Shown here: one piece after another, positions 46,141 through 55,100 of the stretch | Layout of the letters: each line of letters starts with the position of its first letter | Numbering within the stretch: position 1 is the first letter of the stretch | Assembly (NCBI GenBank): GCA_002748735.1 | Contig: PDTC01000021.1 | Span: forward strand, 1 to 57,985 | Reading direction: 5' to 3' | DNA: 57,985 nucleotides | From: Desulfobulbus propionicus | GTDB taxonomy: Bacteria > Desulfobacterota > Desulfobulbia > Desulfobulbales > Desulfobulbaceae | Made by a program: the position numbers and the translations under genes | The notes under the pieces: generated by a model | Told to the model about the DNA's origin: nothing | Databases searched by the model: none | The model's input: only the letters and a program-made list of their open reading frames with translations

Positions 46141-47117
46141 ATCTTTCCCCGCAGGCATCGTCCGGCAGCCACCTGCGACACGCAGACAGCAGCAAGCGGC
46201 TCCGGCTCTACGGCTGGCTGGCAGTTTTTGGCTCGGCATTCTTCTTTTACCTGGCCACTGCCATAATCCATTGGGCTAACCAGATAGTAGAGATTGATAC
46301 GGCGTTGTACGTCTTCTCCCGCTTGGCGCTCGGCTTTATCCTGGTGTCGCTGACCATGCTCTGGCAACGCCAGCGGCCCCGTCCTCGACGCTATCACCTG
46401 CTCTTTGGTAGAACCATCTTCAACGTGATCGCGACCTTCTGTTTTTACCAGGCCGTGACAGTGACATCAGTGGCTGAGGCAAATATCCTCAATATGACCT
46501 ACCCGCTGTTTATTGCAGTCATTGCCTGGTTTCTCCTGCGAGAACAGCGCGATCTCGTGGCCCTGCCCGTCGTGCTCGTTGCCTTTGTCGGCATCTGGTT
46601 GATCCTGGCGCCCGGTGATCTGGGCTTCAGCCGTAATAATCTCTGGGGGCTGGCCTCAGGGGTAATCGCTGCCGTTGCTATGCTGTATCTCAATCTGAGC
46701 CGCAGGTATCACGATTCCCAGACAATTCTCTTTTTCATGTTCGGCCCCGGATCACTGCTCATCCTTCTACTCTTCCCCGAGGCATTCTTTTTCCCCAACC
46801 TCCTTGAGGTTTCTTTGCTGCTGGTCTGTTCGGCCTGCGGTGTGCTGGCCCAGTACCTGCTCACCTTTGGTTTTCGGTATGTCACCGCTGTCGAAGGGTC
46901 GGTTATCAGCTCCACTCGCATTCTGCTGGCAGCCCTGTTAGGGCCACTCCTCTTGAACGACCCGCCACTTACCTCCTCAGGATGGCTTGGAGCAGTCCTG
47001 GTGTTTACCGCCAACATCATCCTTGCTGTCCGCCGCTCCAATACGACCGATGCCGTTACCCACCAATTGCGGGAAACCAATCAGCGTACCTCGAAACAGA
47101 TCAGGACAAAGCCGTAG
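46137..47117 (+). CDS. EamA/DMT-family transporter
   Basis: This protein has ten membrane segments in two EamA repeats, 326 residues from a TTG at 46137 that overlaps the letB stop. VTSVAEANILNMTYPLFIAV and YVTAVEGSVISSTRILLAAL are the repeat cores. Family members export metabolites or amino acids; this one's substrate is unknown. It is probably translated by coupling to letB, though a direct role in lipid transport is not indicated. No better start is visible before the first membrane segment. Confidence 0.85.
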   Translation: MNLSPQASSGSHLRHADSSKRLRLYGWLAVFGSAFFFYLATAIIHWANQIVEIDTALYVFSRLALGFILVSLTMLWQRQRPRPRRYHLLFGRTIFNVIATFCFYQAVTVTSVAEANILNMTYPLFIAVIAWFLLREQRDLVALPVVLVAFVGIWLILAPGDLGFSRNNLWGLASGVIAAVAMLYLNLSRRYHDSQTILFFMFGPGSLLILLLFPEAFFFPNLLEVSLLLVCSACGVLAQYLLTFGFRYVTAVEGSVISSTRILLAALLGPLLLNDPPLTSSGWLGAVLVFTANIILAVRRSNTTDAVTHQLRETNQRTSKQIRTKP

Positions 47118-47213
47118 GCACCCACTGTGGCTTTTCCAGATGAAGTCCGAACGTAAAAAACCTGCTGTCCCCTGCCGGTGGCAACTCACTGCCCCGATAA
47201 ACGAGGGGAGGAC

Positions 47214-47879
47214 CTATGGGAGAAAAGGGGTGATGTCACTGGCATAGGCAGATTTCACCTTGAAGCCACCCGCTTCGAGAGTCGCTACTGCCTGGTCCTT
47301 TTCCTGCATTGGCACCCGCATCACCAACTGCTGGATACCGGGATGCTCCTTTTCCGGCCAGGAGATAATACTCATGATATTGATATTCTCCCGACCGAGC
47401 AGGTCGGTTATCTTGGCGAGTACCCCGCACGAATCATGGACAAACACGCTTAACCGGGAGCCATCCTCAGAGATACCGATAGCATCGAGCAGCACCCCTA
47501 TGACATCGGTACTGGTGATAATACCCACCAGTCGCTCATTCTCGACAACGGGCAGGGCGTTGATATCATTTTCTGTCATGGTATACGCGGCACGCTCAAT
47601 GGTGGTATCTGGAGATACCGTGACCACTGTCTTGACCATGACCATCTTCATCACCACCTTGTTGAGCAGATAGGTCAGCTCGTGCTGACTCAGGGAAGTG
47701 GCCGGAGAAGCCCAGTACTGCTTGAGATCACGGTCTGAGAGAATCCCCACCAGCCTCTCTCCCTCCACCACCAGCAGATGATCGATACCTTTCTCCTCGA
47801 CCAGTTTACGTGCTTCTACCAGTGAGGTCTCAGGGGAAACCGTGATCAGGCTCGTGTTCATGATCCTTCCGATATACAT
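47214..47879 (-). CDS. CBS-ACT domain protein (AcuB-like)
   Basis: This 221-residue regulatory protein has two CBS domains (about 1-60 and 75-135) and a C-terminal ACT domain (about 140-215). VRDIM-like YIGRIMNTSLITVSPETSL and HLLVVEGERLVGILSDRDL, then NALPVVENERLVGIITSTDV, are the CBS strands. The ACT domain begins SRLSVFVHDSCGVLAKITDL. CBS pairs bind adenosine nucleotides and ACT domains bind amino acids, so it is a likely sensor, but its target is unknown. It converges on the EamA gene. Confidence 0.9.
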   Translation of the reverse strand: MYIGRIMNTSLITVSPETSLVEARKLVEEKGIDHLLVVEGERLVGILSDRDLKQYWASPATSLSQHELTYLLNKVVMKMVMVKTVVTVSPDTTIERAAYTMTENDINALPVVENERLVGIITSTDVIGVLLDAIGISEDGSRLSVFVHDSCGVLAKITDLLGRENINIMSIISWPEKEHPGIQQLVMRVPMQEKDQAVATLEAGGFKVKSAYASDITPFLP

Positions 47880-48017
47880 GCTGTGTTCCTCTGTTGTAAA
47901 AAAATTGGAGAATATCCTGCTGTCTTTTGCTGACAGTCCAGAACGCTATCTTGTTAGGACAACCAAAATCTCACAGCCAGTATAGCAACTTCGTCGGGCT
48001 GGTGGCAATTGCTATCT

Positions 48018-49112
48018 TCACGGAGATGCAAGCCCGGCCAGGTACGAAGAATAGGTCTGTTGCAGGCCCTCCTTCAATGAATACCGGGGCTGCCAGCCGA
48101 GGCTGTTGATGCGACTGCAGTCCAGGAGTTTTCTCGGGGTACCATCGGGCCGTGTTGTATCGAAAAGGACCTCACCATCAAATCCGGTGATCTCGCGGAG
48201 TATTTCAGCTGTTTCACGGATGGTAAGATCATGGCCAGCGCCAATGTTGACAAAGCTCACCAGCTCCGAACCAGCCACCCTGGCGGTAAACTCCTTGCCA
48301 AGTCCCATGACCAGCAGGCAGGCCTCGGCCATGTCTTCCACATGAAGGAACTCTCTGCGGGCCTCACCCGTCCCCCAAAGCACCACCTGTGGTGAATGGC
48401 CTGGCTTTATCCCGTCGCGCCCAAGGCCGAGTCCCACTCGAATCTCCTCGGGAATCGGGCCGTAAACCTGTTCATCCCGGTGGATCATTTCTAGATTCCC
48501 CTCGGCTGCCAAGCGCGCCAGATGAAATTTACGTAGCATGGCCGGGATAACGTGGCTGTTTTCCAGGTGATAATTATCGCCCGGTCCGAAAAGGTTGGTG
48601 GGCATAACTGAATGATAGTGGGTGCCATACTGGCGGTTGTAGGCCTCACACATCTTGATCCCGGCAATTTTCGCCACTGCATAGGGTTCATTGGTGGATT
48701 CTAGGGCACCGGTAAGCAGGTACTCCTCGCGCATGGGTTGAGGCGAATATTTTGGATAGATACAGGAGCTGCCAAGAAAAAGCAGGTGGGCGATACCGGC
48801 CCGCCATGCTTCGTGAAGAACGTTGGTCTGGATCATCAGGTTCGAGTAGATAAACTCAGCGGGGTAGACGCTGTTGGCATGGATGCCCCCGACTTTAGCG
48901 GCAGAAAGCACCACATGCTCAATACGCTCATCGCGAAACAAGGCACGAACAGCCTGTTGATCACAGAGGTCCAGTTCGGTATGGGTTCTGGTAACAAGGT
49001 GGTCAACTCCGTGTTGTTTCAGCCGTCGGACAATGGCAGATCCCACCATTCCCCGATGCCCTGCAATGAACACTCGTGTTGCCGGAGACAATTGAGCCGT
49101 TACCACATTCAT
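48018..49112 (-). CDS. fcl: GDP-L-fucose synthase with an internal insert
   Basis: Fcl converts GDP-4-keto-6-deoxymannose to GDP-L-fucose. The SDR-type fold shows [17 protein letters not shown] near residue 15 and the catalytic S115-Y144-K148 set ([19 protein letters not shown]). At 364 residues it is longer than the usual 310-325; about 35 residues at 206-241 ([19 protein letters not shown] and neighbours) interrupt the substrate region just before [16 protein letters not shown]. All catalytic residues are kept. The usual partner gmd is not adjacent. It could supply fucose for surface polysaccharide, but no polysaccharide cluster is in view. Confidence 0.9.
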   Translation of the reverse strand: MNVVTAQLSPATRVFIAGHRGMVGSAIVRRLKQHGVDHLVTRTHTELDLCDQQAVRALFRDERIEHVVLSAAKVGGIHANSVYPAEFIYSNLMIQTNVLHEAWRAGIAHLLFLGSSCIYPKYSPQPMREEYLLTGALESTNEPYAVAKIAGIKMCEAYNRQYGTHYHSVMPTNLFGPGDNYHLENSHVIPAMLRKFHLARLAAEGNLEMIHRDEQVYGPIPEEIRVGLGLGRDGIKPGHSPQVVLWGTGEARREFLHVEDMAEACLLVMGLGKEFTARVAGSELVSFVNIGAGHDLTIRETAEILREITGFDGEVLFDTTRPDGTPRKLLDCSRINSLGWQPRYSLKEGLQQTYSSYLAGLASP

Positions 49113-49457
49113 ACGCCCTCAACTACGTCAGAGAAAAAAGAGTTAGTACCGCCGGGCTGTCTCGACAGCAGCGACGTCGGCAACGCACGCAGAAAAATTA
49201 TTCACCGTGTACCGATCTAACCATATTCCAAGAGGGATATTCAACAATCAGCAGAAAGGAAAGAAAAATATTTACCCGAGCAAGGGGACAAGTCCTCTTC
49301 CAGTCTGCGGAATCACCTTTCCACTCCCCCTGCTGGCCGTGCTTTGTCTGGCTTTTAAGTAAGTACTGGCCTTTACGGGCCGGGCATGGTATGTGCTCAA
49401 AGCGCTATTACCGGATACCGTACCCCCGTACTCCTTAGCCCGGAGAAGAACCCGCAC
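49113..49457. other. divergent intergenic region between fcl and an MFS gene
   Basis: Both flanking genes start here, so two promoters are expected. I see an A/T-rich centre but no convincing -35/-10 pair, no conserved RNA and no long inverted repeat. Short open frames here have no ribosome-binding site. Confidence 0.45.
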
Positions 49458-50639
49458 ATGCCCCTCCCGCTTCTTTCGGACCTGAACAGGGAACAGCGAA
49501 CCATGTTCCATTTCCTGGCGGTTCTCAACATTGCCGCAGTGATCGGCCTCCAGAGCTGGATGATCCTGTTCAATAACTTCGCCGTTGAACAGGCCGGCCT
49601 CCATGGTGCCCAAGTCGGAACCATCCAGTCGGTTCGTGAAATTCCCGGGTTTCTGGCCATGCTGGCCATCTTTGTGATGATGGTCCTGCGTGAGCATCGC
49701 CTCGCCGCGATGTCGATCCTGCTCCTCGGCGTCGGCGTTATGCTCACCGGTTGTTTCCCCTCGTTCTCTGGCCTTTTGGTGACAACCCTGGTGATGAGCT
49801 TCGGGTTTCACTACTATGAAACGGTAAACCAGTCATTGACCCTGCAGTACTTCGACCGCGCGACCTCGCCCCTGGTGTTTGGTCGGATGCGCAGCCTGAG
49901 TGCAGCCGCAGCCCTTGTCACCGGGGCAGTGGTCTTCCTGCTTGGGCTGGTTGCCACCTATCGGTCAACCTATCTCCTCCTCGGTGCTGTTGTCGGCCTC
50001 ACAGGGCTCTGGGCGTTCACCCGCGATCCCAGCCGGGCGGACCTGCCGCCACAGAAAAAAAGGATGGTTCTCAAACGGCGTTACAGCCTCTTCTACTTCC
50101 TCACTTTCATGGCAGGAGCCCGCCGCCAGATCTTCATCGCCTTTTCCGTCTTCCTGATGGTCAAGGTCTTTCACTTCTCGATCCAGGAGGTCACGTTGCT
50201 CTTCCTGGTGAACAACGGGGTGAACTACTTCCTGAATCCGATTATTGGCACGGCCATTGTCCGATTCGGCGAACGCCGGATCCTGAGTATTGAGTATGCA
50301 GGGCTGATCATGGTCTTCCTCACCTATGCCTTTACCGGCTCCAAGTGGATGGTGGCCATCATGTACATCATCGACCATATCCTCTTCAATTTTTCTATGG
50401 CCATCAAGACCTACTTCCAGAAAATTGCCGATCCCGAGGATATTGCCCCCAGTATGGCAGTGGGGTTCACCATCAACCATATCGCTGCCGTGGTCATCCC
50501 GGTGCTTGGTGGCCTGATCTGGATGCTGGATTACCGGATTCCCTTTATTGCCGGGGCCTTCATGAGTGCCGTCTCCCTGATGGCAGTCCAGCTGATTCCC
50601 TCCCCTGATCCGACACCTCCCCAGGTACCTTCCGTATAA
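49458..50639 (+). CDS. MFS transporter
   Basis: This protein has 393 residues from the ATG at 49458, which follows GGAGAAG; the open frame begins 24 codons earlier but that part is not membrane-like. Twelve hydrophobic segments are visible, with LVFGRMRSLSAAAALVTGAV and ALMVFLTYAFTGSKWMVAIM-like segments. It appears to lack the tight loop 2-3 signature, so it is called from topology. The substrate is unknown. The exonuclease gene starts 8 bases after its stop. Confidence 0.78.
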   Translation: MPLPLLSDLNREQRTMFHFLAVLNIAAVIGLQSWMILFNNFAVEQAGLHGAQVGTIQSVREIPGFLAMLAIFVMMVLREHRLAAMSILLLGVGVMLTGCFPSFSGLLVTTLVMSFGFHYYETVNQSLTLQYFDRATSPLVFGRMRSLSAAAALVTGAVVFLLGLVATYRSTYLLLGAVVGLTGLWAFTRDPSRADLPPQKKRMVLKRRYSLFYFLTFMAGARRQIFIAFSVFLMVKVFHFSIQEVTLLFLVNNGVNYFLNPIIGTAIVRFGERRILSIEYAGLIMVFLTYAFTGSKWMVAIMYIIDHILFNFSMAIKTYFQKIADPEDIAPSMAVGFTINHIAAVVIPVLGGLIWMLDYRIPFIAGAFMSAVSLMAVQLIPSPDPTPPQVPSV

Positions 50640-50647
50640 AGACGCCG

Positions 50648-51259
50648 ATGCAGCCAGCCAACCAGCCAGACCGCCTCGACAAGGAGGCCATCAATGCCCT
50701 GCCGTTACGTGCCTATGAAGGACCGATTCGGCTGATCTGCGACAGCAGGGAGTGTCAGGAAGCCATGGCAGAGCTCTCCACAGAGACGGCCCTCGGGTTT
50801 GACACGGAAACACAGCCAGCCTTCAAGAGAGGGCGGCATTACCCGCCAGCCTTGCTGCAGCTTGCCGGCACCGACACGGTGTACCTCTTTCAACTAAGCC
50901 GCATTGGCCTACTGCCTGAGCTGTGCAGCCTGCTGGCCCGTGCTGATATCCTCAAGGCCGGTGTCGGGGTCCAGCAGGATCTTGCAGAGCTGCGCCAGGT
51001 GCGGGAATTTACCCCGCAAGGGTTTGTCAATCTTGCCCGGATTGCCAGCAAGGCTGGGCTCAAAAACCAGGGGCTCCGGGGACTGACAGCGCTGCTGCTC
51101 GGATTTCGTATCTCCAAGGGCGCGCGCACCAGTAACTGGGGCAGGCAGGAGTTGAGCCTCAAGCAGCTGACCTATGCCGCCACTGACGCCTGGGTGGGCA
51201 GAGAGATCTTTTTTGCGTTGCGCCGGCGATACCCCCACCTCTTTACCGGCCTTCGGTGA
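50648..51259 (+). CDS. DEDDy-type 3'-5' exonuclease (RNase D-like)
   Basis: This 203-residue protein carries the three exonuclease motifs: GFDTETQPAF (Exo I, D and E), AGVGVQQDLAEL (Exo II, D), and YAATDAWVGREIF (Exo III, Y-x3-D). Only the exonuclease domain is present, without HRDC, so it is a short single-domain member. RNA or DNA as substrate cannot be told. It is coupled to the MFS gene (8 bases). Confidence 0.88.
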   Translation: MQPANQPDRLDKEAINALPLRAYEGPIRLICDSRECQEAMAELSTETALGFDTETQPAFKRGRHYPPALLQLAGTDTVYLFQLSRIGLLPELCSLLARADILKAGVGVQQDLAELRQVREFTPQGFVNLARIASKAGLKNQGLRGLTALLLGFRISKGARTSNWGRQELSLKQLTYAATDAWVGREIFFALRRRYPHLFTGLR

Positions 51260-51381
51260 CAGCGGCGGCATCACCTCGCAGGCGTTCACAAAACCCGTTG
51301 ACCAAGACAGAACTACCCGCTACATTGAAAAGTTAAGCAATATACCTCTACAGTTCATGGCAATCACAGGAGTAACGTCTC

Positions 51382-51693
51382 ATGAGTGAACGAAAAGCAC
51401 CGCCCAAACATTATCAACTGCTGCTCAAAAATTTTCCCGAGGTAATGAACGCTGTCGAGAACCTCGGCAGTACGATCCGTGAGTCTGGGCCCCTGGATAA
51501 CAAGACTGTTGAGCTTATCCAGTTGGCGGTCGCGGCGGCAGCCGGCTCCACCGGGTCTGTCCGTTCACACGCCCGGCGGGCCCTGGCGGCAGGGGCCACC
51601 CAGGAGGAGATTCACCATACCCTGGTGGCGCTGATCTCCACCATTGGCTTCCCCACGGTGGCAGCGGCGCTGGCCTGGGTCCAGGACGACTGA
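51382..51693 (+). CDS. carboxymuconolactone-decarboxylase-family protein without the redox cysteines
   Basis: This 103-residue protein has the helical AhpD/CMD fold: TVELIQLAVAAAAGS, VRSHARRALAAGATQEEIHH, and LISTIGFPTVAAAL. Family members with disulfide or peroxidase activity have a CxxC near the His. Here the equivalent stretch GSTGSVRSH has no Cys at all, so it should not be a peroxidase of that kind. The conserved His remains. A ribosome-binding site (AGGAG) precedes the ATG. Confidence 0.88.
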   Translation: MSERKAPPKHYQLLLKNFPEVMNAVENLGSTIRESGPLDNKTVELIQLAVAAAAGSTGSVRSHARRALAAGATQEEIHHTLVALISTIGFPTVAAALAWVQDD

Positions 51694-51741
51694 GCGACCG
51701 TTGATGGCCGGGGCCAGGCGCGACGATAATGGTGCGTCAGC

Positions 51742-52716
51742 TTATCCTGACATCTTGTCTATTCGCATCAGCTGATCGGCAAGGTCAGCGAGCTCCTGCT
51801 GCCAGTACCTGCGGCTGCCAAAATCCGGGGCCACTTGCGTGCGGCCATCTTCTAGCACCTGATGTGTGCACCAGGCGATGTAGTGAATAAAACGCATGGC
51901 CCGCAGGGGTTCGATCAGCAGCATTGAGCTGTGGTCAAACGGCTGGAAGGTTACATACCCTTCCAGTAACAATGCCAGTTCCCTGGCGCAGTCTTCGGGA
52001 GGCCCCGGCAGAAGCATCCATATATCCTGGATGGGAGGCCCGGTGGCCATGTCGTCGAAATCTATCAGCACAAATCCTTCACCGGGCCGATAAATGATAT
52101 TGCCAAAATGGCAGTCACCATGAATCCGCTGGAGGCGCGCCCCCGTAAAAAGAGGAGCGATCCGGTTGATCAGGTTGTCGCACAATCGCGCAAACTCGAC
52201 GGCAATATCTTTGGGGAGGAGCCCTGAGGCACAGACCATTGCCACCTGCTTTGCGGTGAGAAGATCCGGACGCATGACCGGCCGATGTGGTGCCCGGCCA
52301 CAAGCACCAAGGAGATGCGTCCTCCCGAGCAGATGCCCCAGCTGCACCCACTGCTCTTCACTGAACTCGTCGAGGAAGCGCCCGCCCTTTTTGGGAAAAA
52401 GGGCAAAGTAATAGCCAGCCAGCTCGCCCAGGGTCCCTTGATCTGCCAACGGTAACGGCGCGATCACCGGTACCTCTTCCTCGGCCAGCTCCAGCAGAAA
52501 CCGGTGTTCCTCAAGGAGCGCCTCCCTGGTCCAGCGTCCCGGTCGATAAAATTTTACCATAAAACCGCTGCCCTCGGTATCGGCGAGCTCGTACACCCTG
52601 TTGATGTAGCTGTTCATTGGCCGGCACAGGTTACTCAGGGGTCTGTCTAGCATCTTTTCTACCCCATCAAGAATGTGCTCGGGAGTGAGTTCGCGAAAAC
52701 CGGTTGTGGCAAGCAT
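51742..52716 (-). CDS. srkA: SrkA/RdoA-type stress response kinase
   Basis: SrkA (YihE) is a Ser/Thr kinase of the APH fold that in E. coli counters stress-induced death. The kinase motifs are IHGDCHFGNIIYR (catalytic loop, about residue 200) and VLIDFDDMATGPPIQDIWML. The N-terminal lobe has LCRPMNSYINRVYELAD and FMVKFYRPGRWT with the Lys. I use the ATG at 52716 (324 aa), with AAGGA 7 bases upstream; starts at 52722 and at a GTG at 52734 are alternatives. The length matches E. coli (328). It is divergent from the DJ-1 gene. Confidence 0.93.
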   Translation of the reverse strand: MLATTGFRELTPEHILDGVEKMLDRPLSNLCRPMNSYINRVYELADTEGSGFMVKFYRPGRWTREALLEEHRFLLELAEEEVPVIAPLPLADQGTLGELAGYYFALFPKKGGRFLDEFSEEQWVQLGHLLGRTHLLGACGRAPHRPVMRPDLLTAKQVAMVCASGLLPKDIAVEFARLCDNLINRIAPLFTGARLQRIHGDCHFGNIIYRPGEGFVLIDFDDMATGPPIQDIWMLLPGPPEDCARELALLLEGYVTFQPFDHSSMLLIEPLRAMRFIHYIAWCTHQVLEDGRTQVAPDFGSRRYWQQELADLADQLMRIDKMSG

Positions 52717-52939
52717 GTCCATATCCTTGTTCACTCAGGGGTAAGGGGCTGTGTGCTGCGATGCTGCTTACCCAGTATACCACCCGCAGGAATACCGCAC
52801 CAGCGGAGAAGGGGGAGTGTAACATCTCGAAACCAGATGTGCGAGCGTCCTGAGGGCACCCCTGATTTGTGGACCTTTTGCAGAAATGGTGCTACAGTGG
52901 TAACAGTATGTTCCATGACCAGCAGCTGGGGAAATCGCC

Positions 52940-53494
52940 ATGAGAAAGACTGTCCTCGTACCTGTGGCCGATGGCATTGAAGAGCTTGAGGCTGTTGCTA
53001 TCATCGATATTTTGCGTCGTGCCGGGGCAGAGGTCACTGTCGCGGCGGTGACCCAACGTCTCGACATTGTCTGCTCCCGGGGCGTCAAGCTGACTGCCGA
53101 CACCTTTCTTGGTGATTGCAAAGAGAGCGACTATGACCTGGTGGCGCTTCCCGGCGGACTTCCAGGAGCAGAACATCTCCGGGACTCCCGGGAACTGACA
53201 GCCATCCTCGAGCGACAGCGCCAGAAAAACGCCCTGTATGCGGCGATCTGCGCGAGCCCGGTGGTCGTCCTTGAACATCACGGGCTCCTTGCGGGACGAC
53301 AGGCTACCTGTCACCCCGGGTTCAGCGAGCATCTCGTTGACCGGCAACAGGCAGCATCCCGGGTGGTGGTTGACGGCAACTGCATCACCAGTCAGGGGCC
53401 GGGAACAGCGGTGGAGTTTGCCCTGACCCTGGTGGAACAGCTGTTCGGTACGGACAGGCGAACTACCGTGGCAACCCCCATGGTCACCACGTAA
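52940..53494 (+). CDS. DJ-1/PfpI-family protein (YajL-like)
   Basis: This 184-residue protein has the DJ-1 fold with the reactive Cys in YAAICASPVVVLEHHGLL and the Glu in ADGIEELEAVAIIDIL. DLVALPGGLPGAEHL is also typical. It is most like YajL/ThiJ. Chaperone, deglycase or redox-sensing roles have been proposed for the family and remain debated. It is divergent from srkA, a stress kinase. Confidence 0.92.
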   Translation: MRKTVLVPVADGIEELEAVAIIDILRRAGAEVTVAAVTQRLDIVCSRGVKLTADTFLGDCKESDYDLVALPGGLPGAEHLRDSRELTAILERQRQKNALYAAICASPVVVLEHHGLLAGRQATCHPGFSEHLVDRQQAASRVVVDGNCITSQGPGTAVEFALTLVEQLFGTDRRTTVATPMVTT

Positions 53495-53569
53495 CCAGGC
53501 CGCCACCAAGAACTTCGTACTGAGCGCACACGGAGACCGTACAGGTTGCCGTTGACAACAAGCTGCCTC

Positions 53570-54859
53570 CTATCTCATCCCCCCACTCCCGAGAAGCAGT
53601 AACAGCAGGCCGGGATTGTACCGATATCTGCCATCGGTTGTATGCGGTCCGGTTGGTGGTGGCGGTGGCGGGGTTTCGCAAGCGTAGTAGTAGGCTGCTG
53701 CATCGCGGTCATCCGCGGTCAATGCTGCCCCGCGGCCGTCTCCATGGGCAGAACTAAACATCAGGGCATTGGGATCACTGGAGTGATCAAACCCGAGGGT
53801 ATGCCCCAGTTCATGAGCAAAGACCTCAGCACCGTTGTTGCCGTTGTTCCCTTGTAAGTAACAGCTGGCACCATCCTGTACCACCACATCGCCCTCGACA
53901 ATGGTATTTACCTCTTTACCTGCAAAGGTATGCACCCCCTGGGATCGCCAACCGCCAAGGGCGAGTATGCCGCCACTCGAGCAGTTGTATGCCCCACCAA
54001 TAAGATCATTGGGATCATTGAAAAGGATGGTGTTCCAGCCATCTGAAGCCCCCAATCCCGTATCAAGACTGGTTGTACCACTGTACTGGTAGTGAATGTC
54101 AGACCCTGGATCGTTGGTCCAGCACGCAAGAGCCTCCTGAAATTCGCTATACCCGCCTCCAGCAAGCCCCTGCTGACCGACCTGGTGAGCATACCAGGTT
54201 GCAGTCTGGCCATTGTCGAACATCTTCCAGCGGGCATTGAACAGCGCATATTTGGCCTGACCGGTTTTGTCTCGAGCAGTAGAGGCGGCGGGCAGAGCAA
54301 TCCAGTAATTTTCAGTATCAGGAGCTCCGCCCTGGCGCAGCCACTGGAAAAACTCCTGGGCACGGCGAACAGCCCTCCCCTGCCCCTCCTCCCTCTCCTT
54401 CTTGCCTAGAACATCCTTACCAGGGAGTTCAACTGTACCTTGCAGGTCACGGCGAACAATATGGCCAGCAGCGGTCTCTTCGAGATAAAAGGCCCCCAAA
54501 AAAAGCTGGGTTAACTGATACCGTCCATCCTCCCTCAACCGGAGAAACAGGAGCACCTGCGCACCATTGTCAAATTGGGGGGCACCGGCGATATGGAGTA
54601 CCATGCCGGCATGATTACGGCCGCCAGGAACGGCAACTTCCAGTTCCGTGGCGCACTCTCCCTTAAAGATTTCTTCCACTGCCAGTCGATACCAGGTCTC
54701 AGCCTCGCCGGTCTCGGCCATTTGCCGGGATTGAACTGTACCGCGGACAACAACCTCTGCATCGAGGTAAAGGTCGCTGTCGAGCATCGGCGTATACACG
54801 GTTGCCAACCCCGGTGTGACGGTCAGCAGCAACAAAAAAAGAGAAAAGAACAGGTGCAT
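53570..54859 (-). CDS. secreted metzincin-type metalloprotease with hydrophobic C-terminal tail
   Basis: The protein has a signal peptide (MHLFFSLFLLLLTVTPGLA) and a zinc site HELGHTLGFDH near residue 375, with the H-E-x-x-H-x-x-G-x-x-H consensus of metzincins (M10/M12-like). The N-terminal half has a beta-rich domain starting LDAEVVVRGTVQS. I start at the ATG at 54859 (429 aa), with GAGGGG just before it. After the catalytic domain comes a Pro-rich linker (CETPPPPPPTGP) and a short end YNPGLLLLLLGSGGMR, resembling a shortened sorting or anchor tail. Substrate unknown. It may act outside the cell or at the surface. Confidence 0.82.
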   Translation of the reverse strand: MHLFFSLFLLLLTVTPGLATVYTPMLDSDLYLDAEVVVRGTVQSRQMAETGEAETWYRLAVEEIFKGECATELEVAVPGGRNHAGMVLHIAGAPQFDNGAQVLLFLRLREDGRYQLTQLFLGAFYLEETAAGHIVRRDLQGTVELPGKDVLGKKEREEGQGRAVRRAQEFFQWLRQGGAPDTENYWIALPAASTARDKTGQAKYALFNARWKMFDNGQTATWYAHQVGQQGLAGGGYSEFQEALACWTNDPGSDIHYQYSGTTSLDTGLGASDGWNTILFNDPNDLIGGAYNCSSGGILALGGWRSQGVHTFAGKEVNTIVEGDVVVQDGASCYLQGNNGNNGAEVFAHELGHTLGFDHSSDPNALMFSSAHGDGRGAALTADDRDAAAYYYACETPPPPPPTGPHTTDGRYRYNPGLLLLLLGSGGMR

Positions 54860-55100
54860 GTTACCCCTCATGAAACCACGGTGAACGTATCCCCGGCTAT
54901 GCCCGTACAAAACCAGGCCCTCTTCAAAGAGATCTGCGAAAAAAACATACTTTTTTATATGCGCAAACAACGACACACGTCAAATAATTGCGGCAAGTTT
55001 CCGGGATAAACACAGTCCTTGGGGAGAAGGAGGTCACCCCTGGCAGTACACCTGGAAAGGGCTCCAGCCGAAAAGGTCTTCGAGAGGGAGGTACGCTTTT

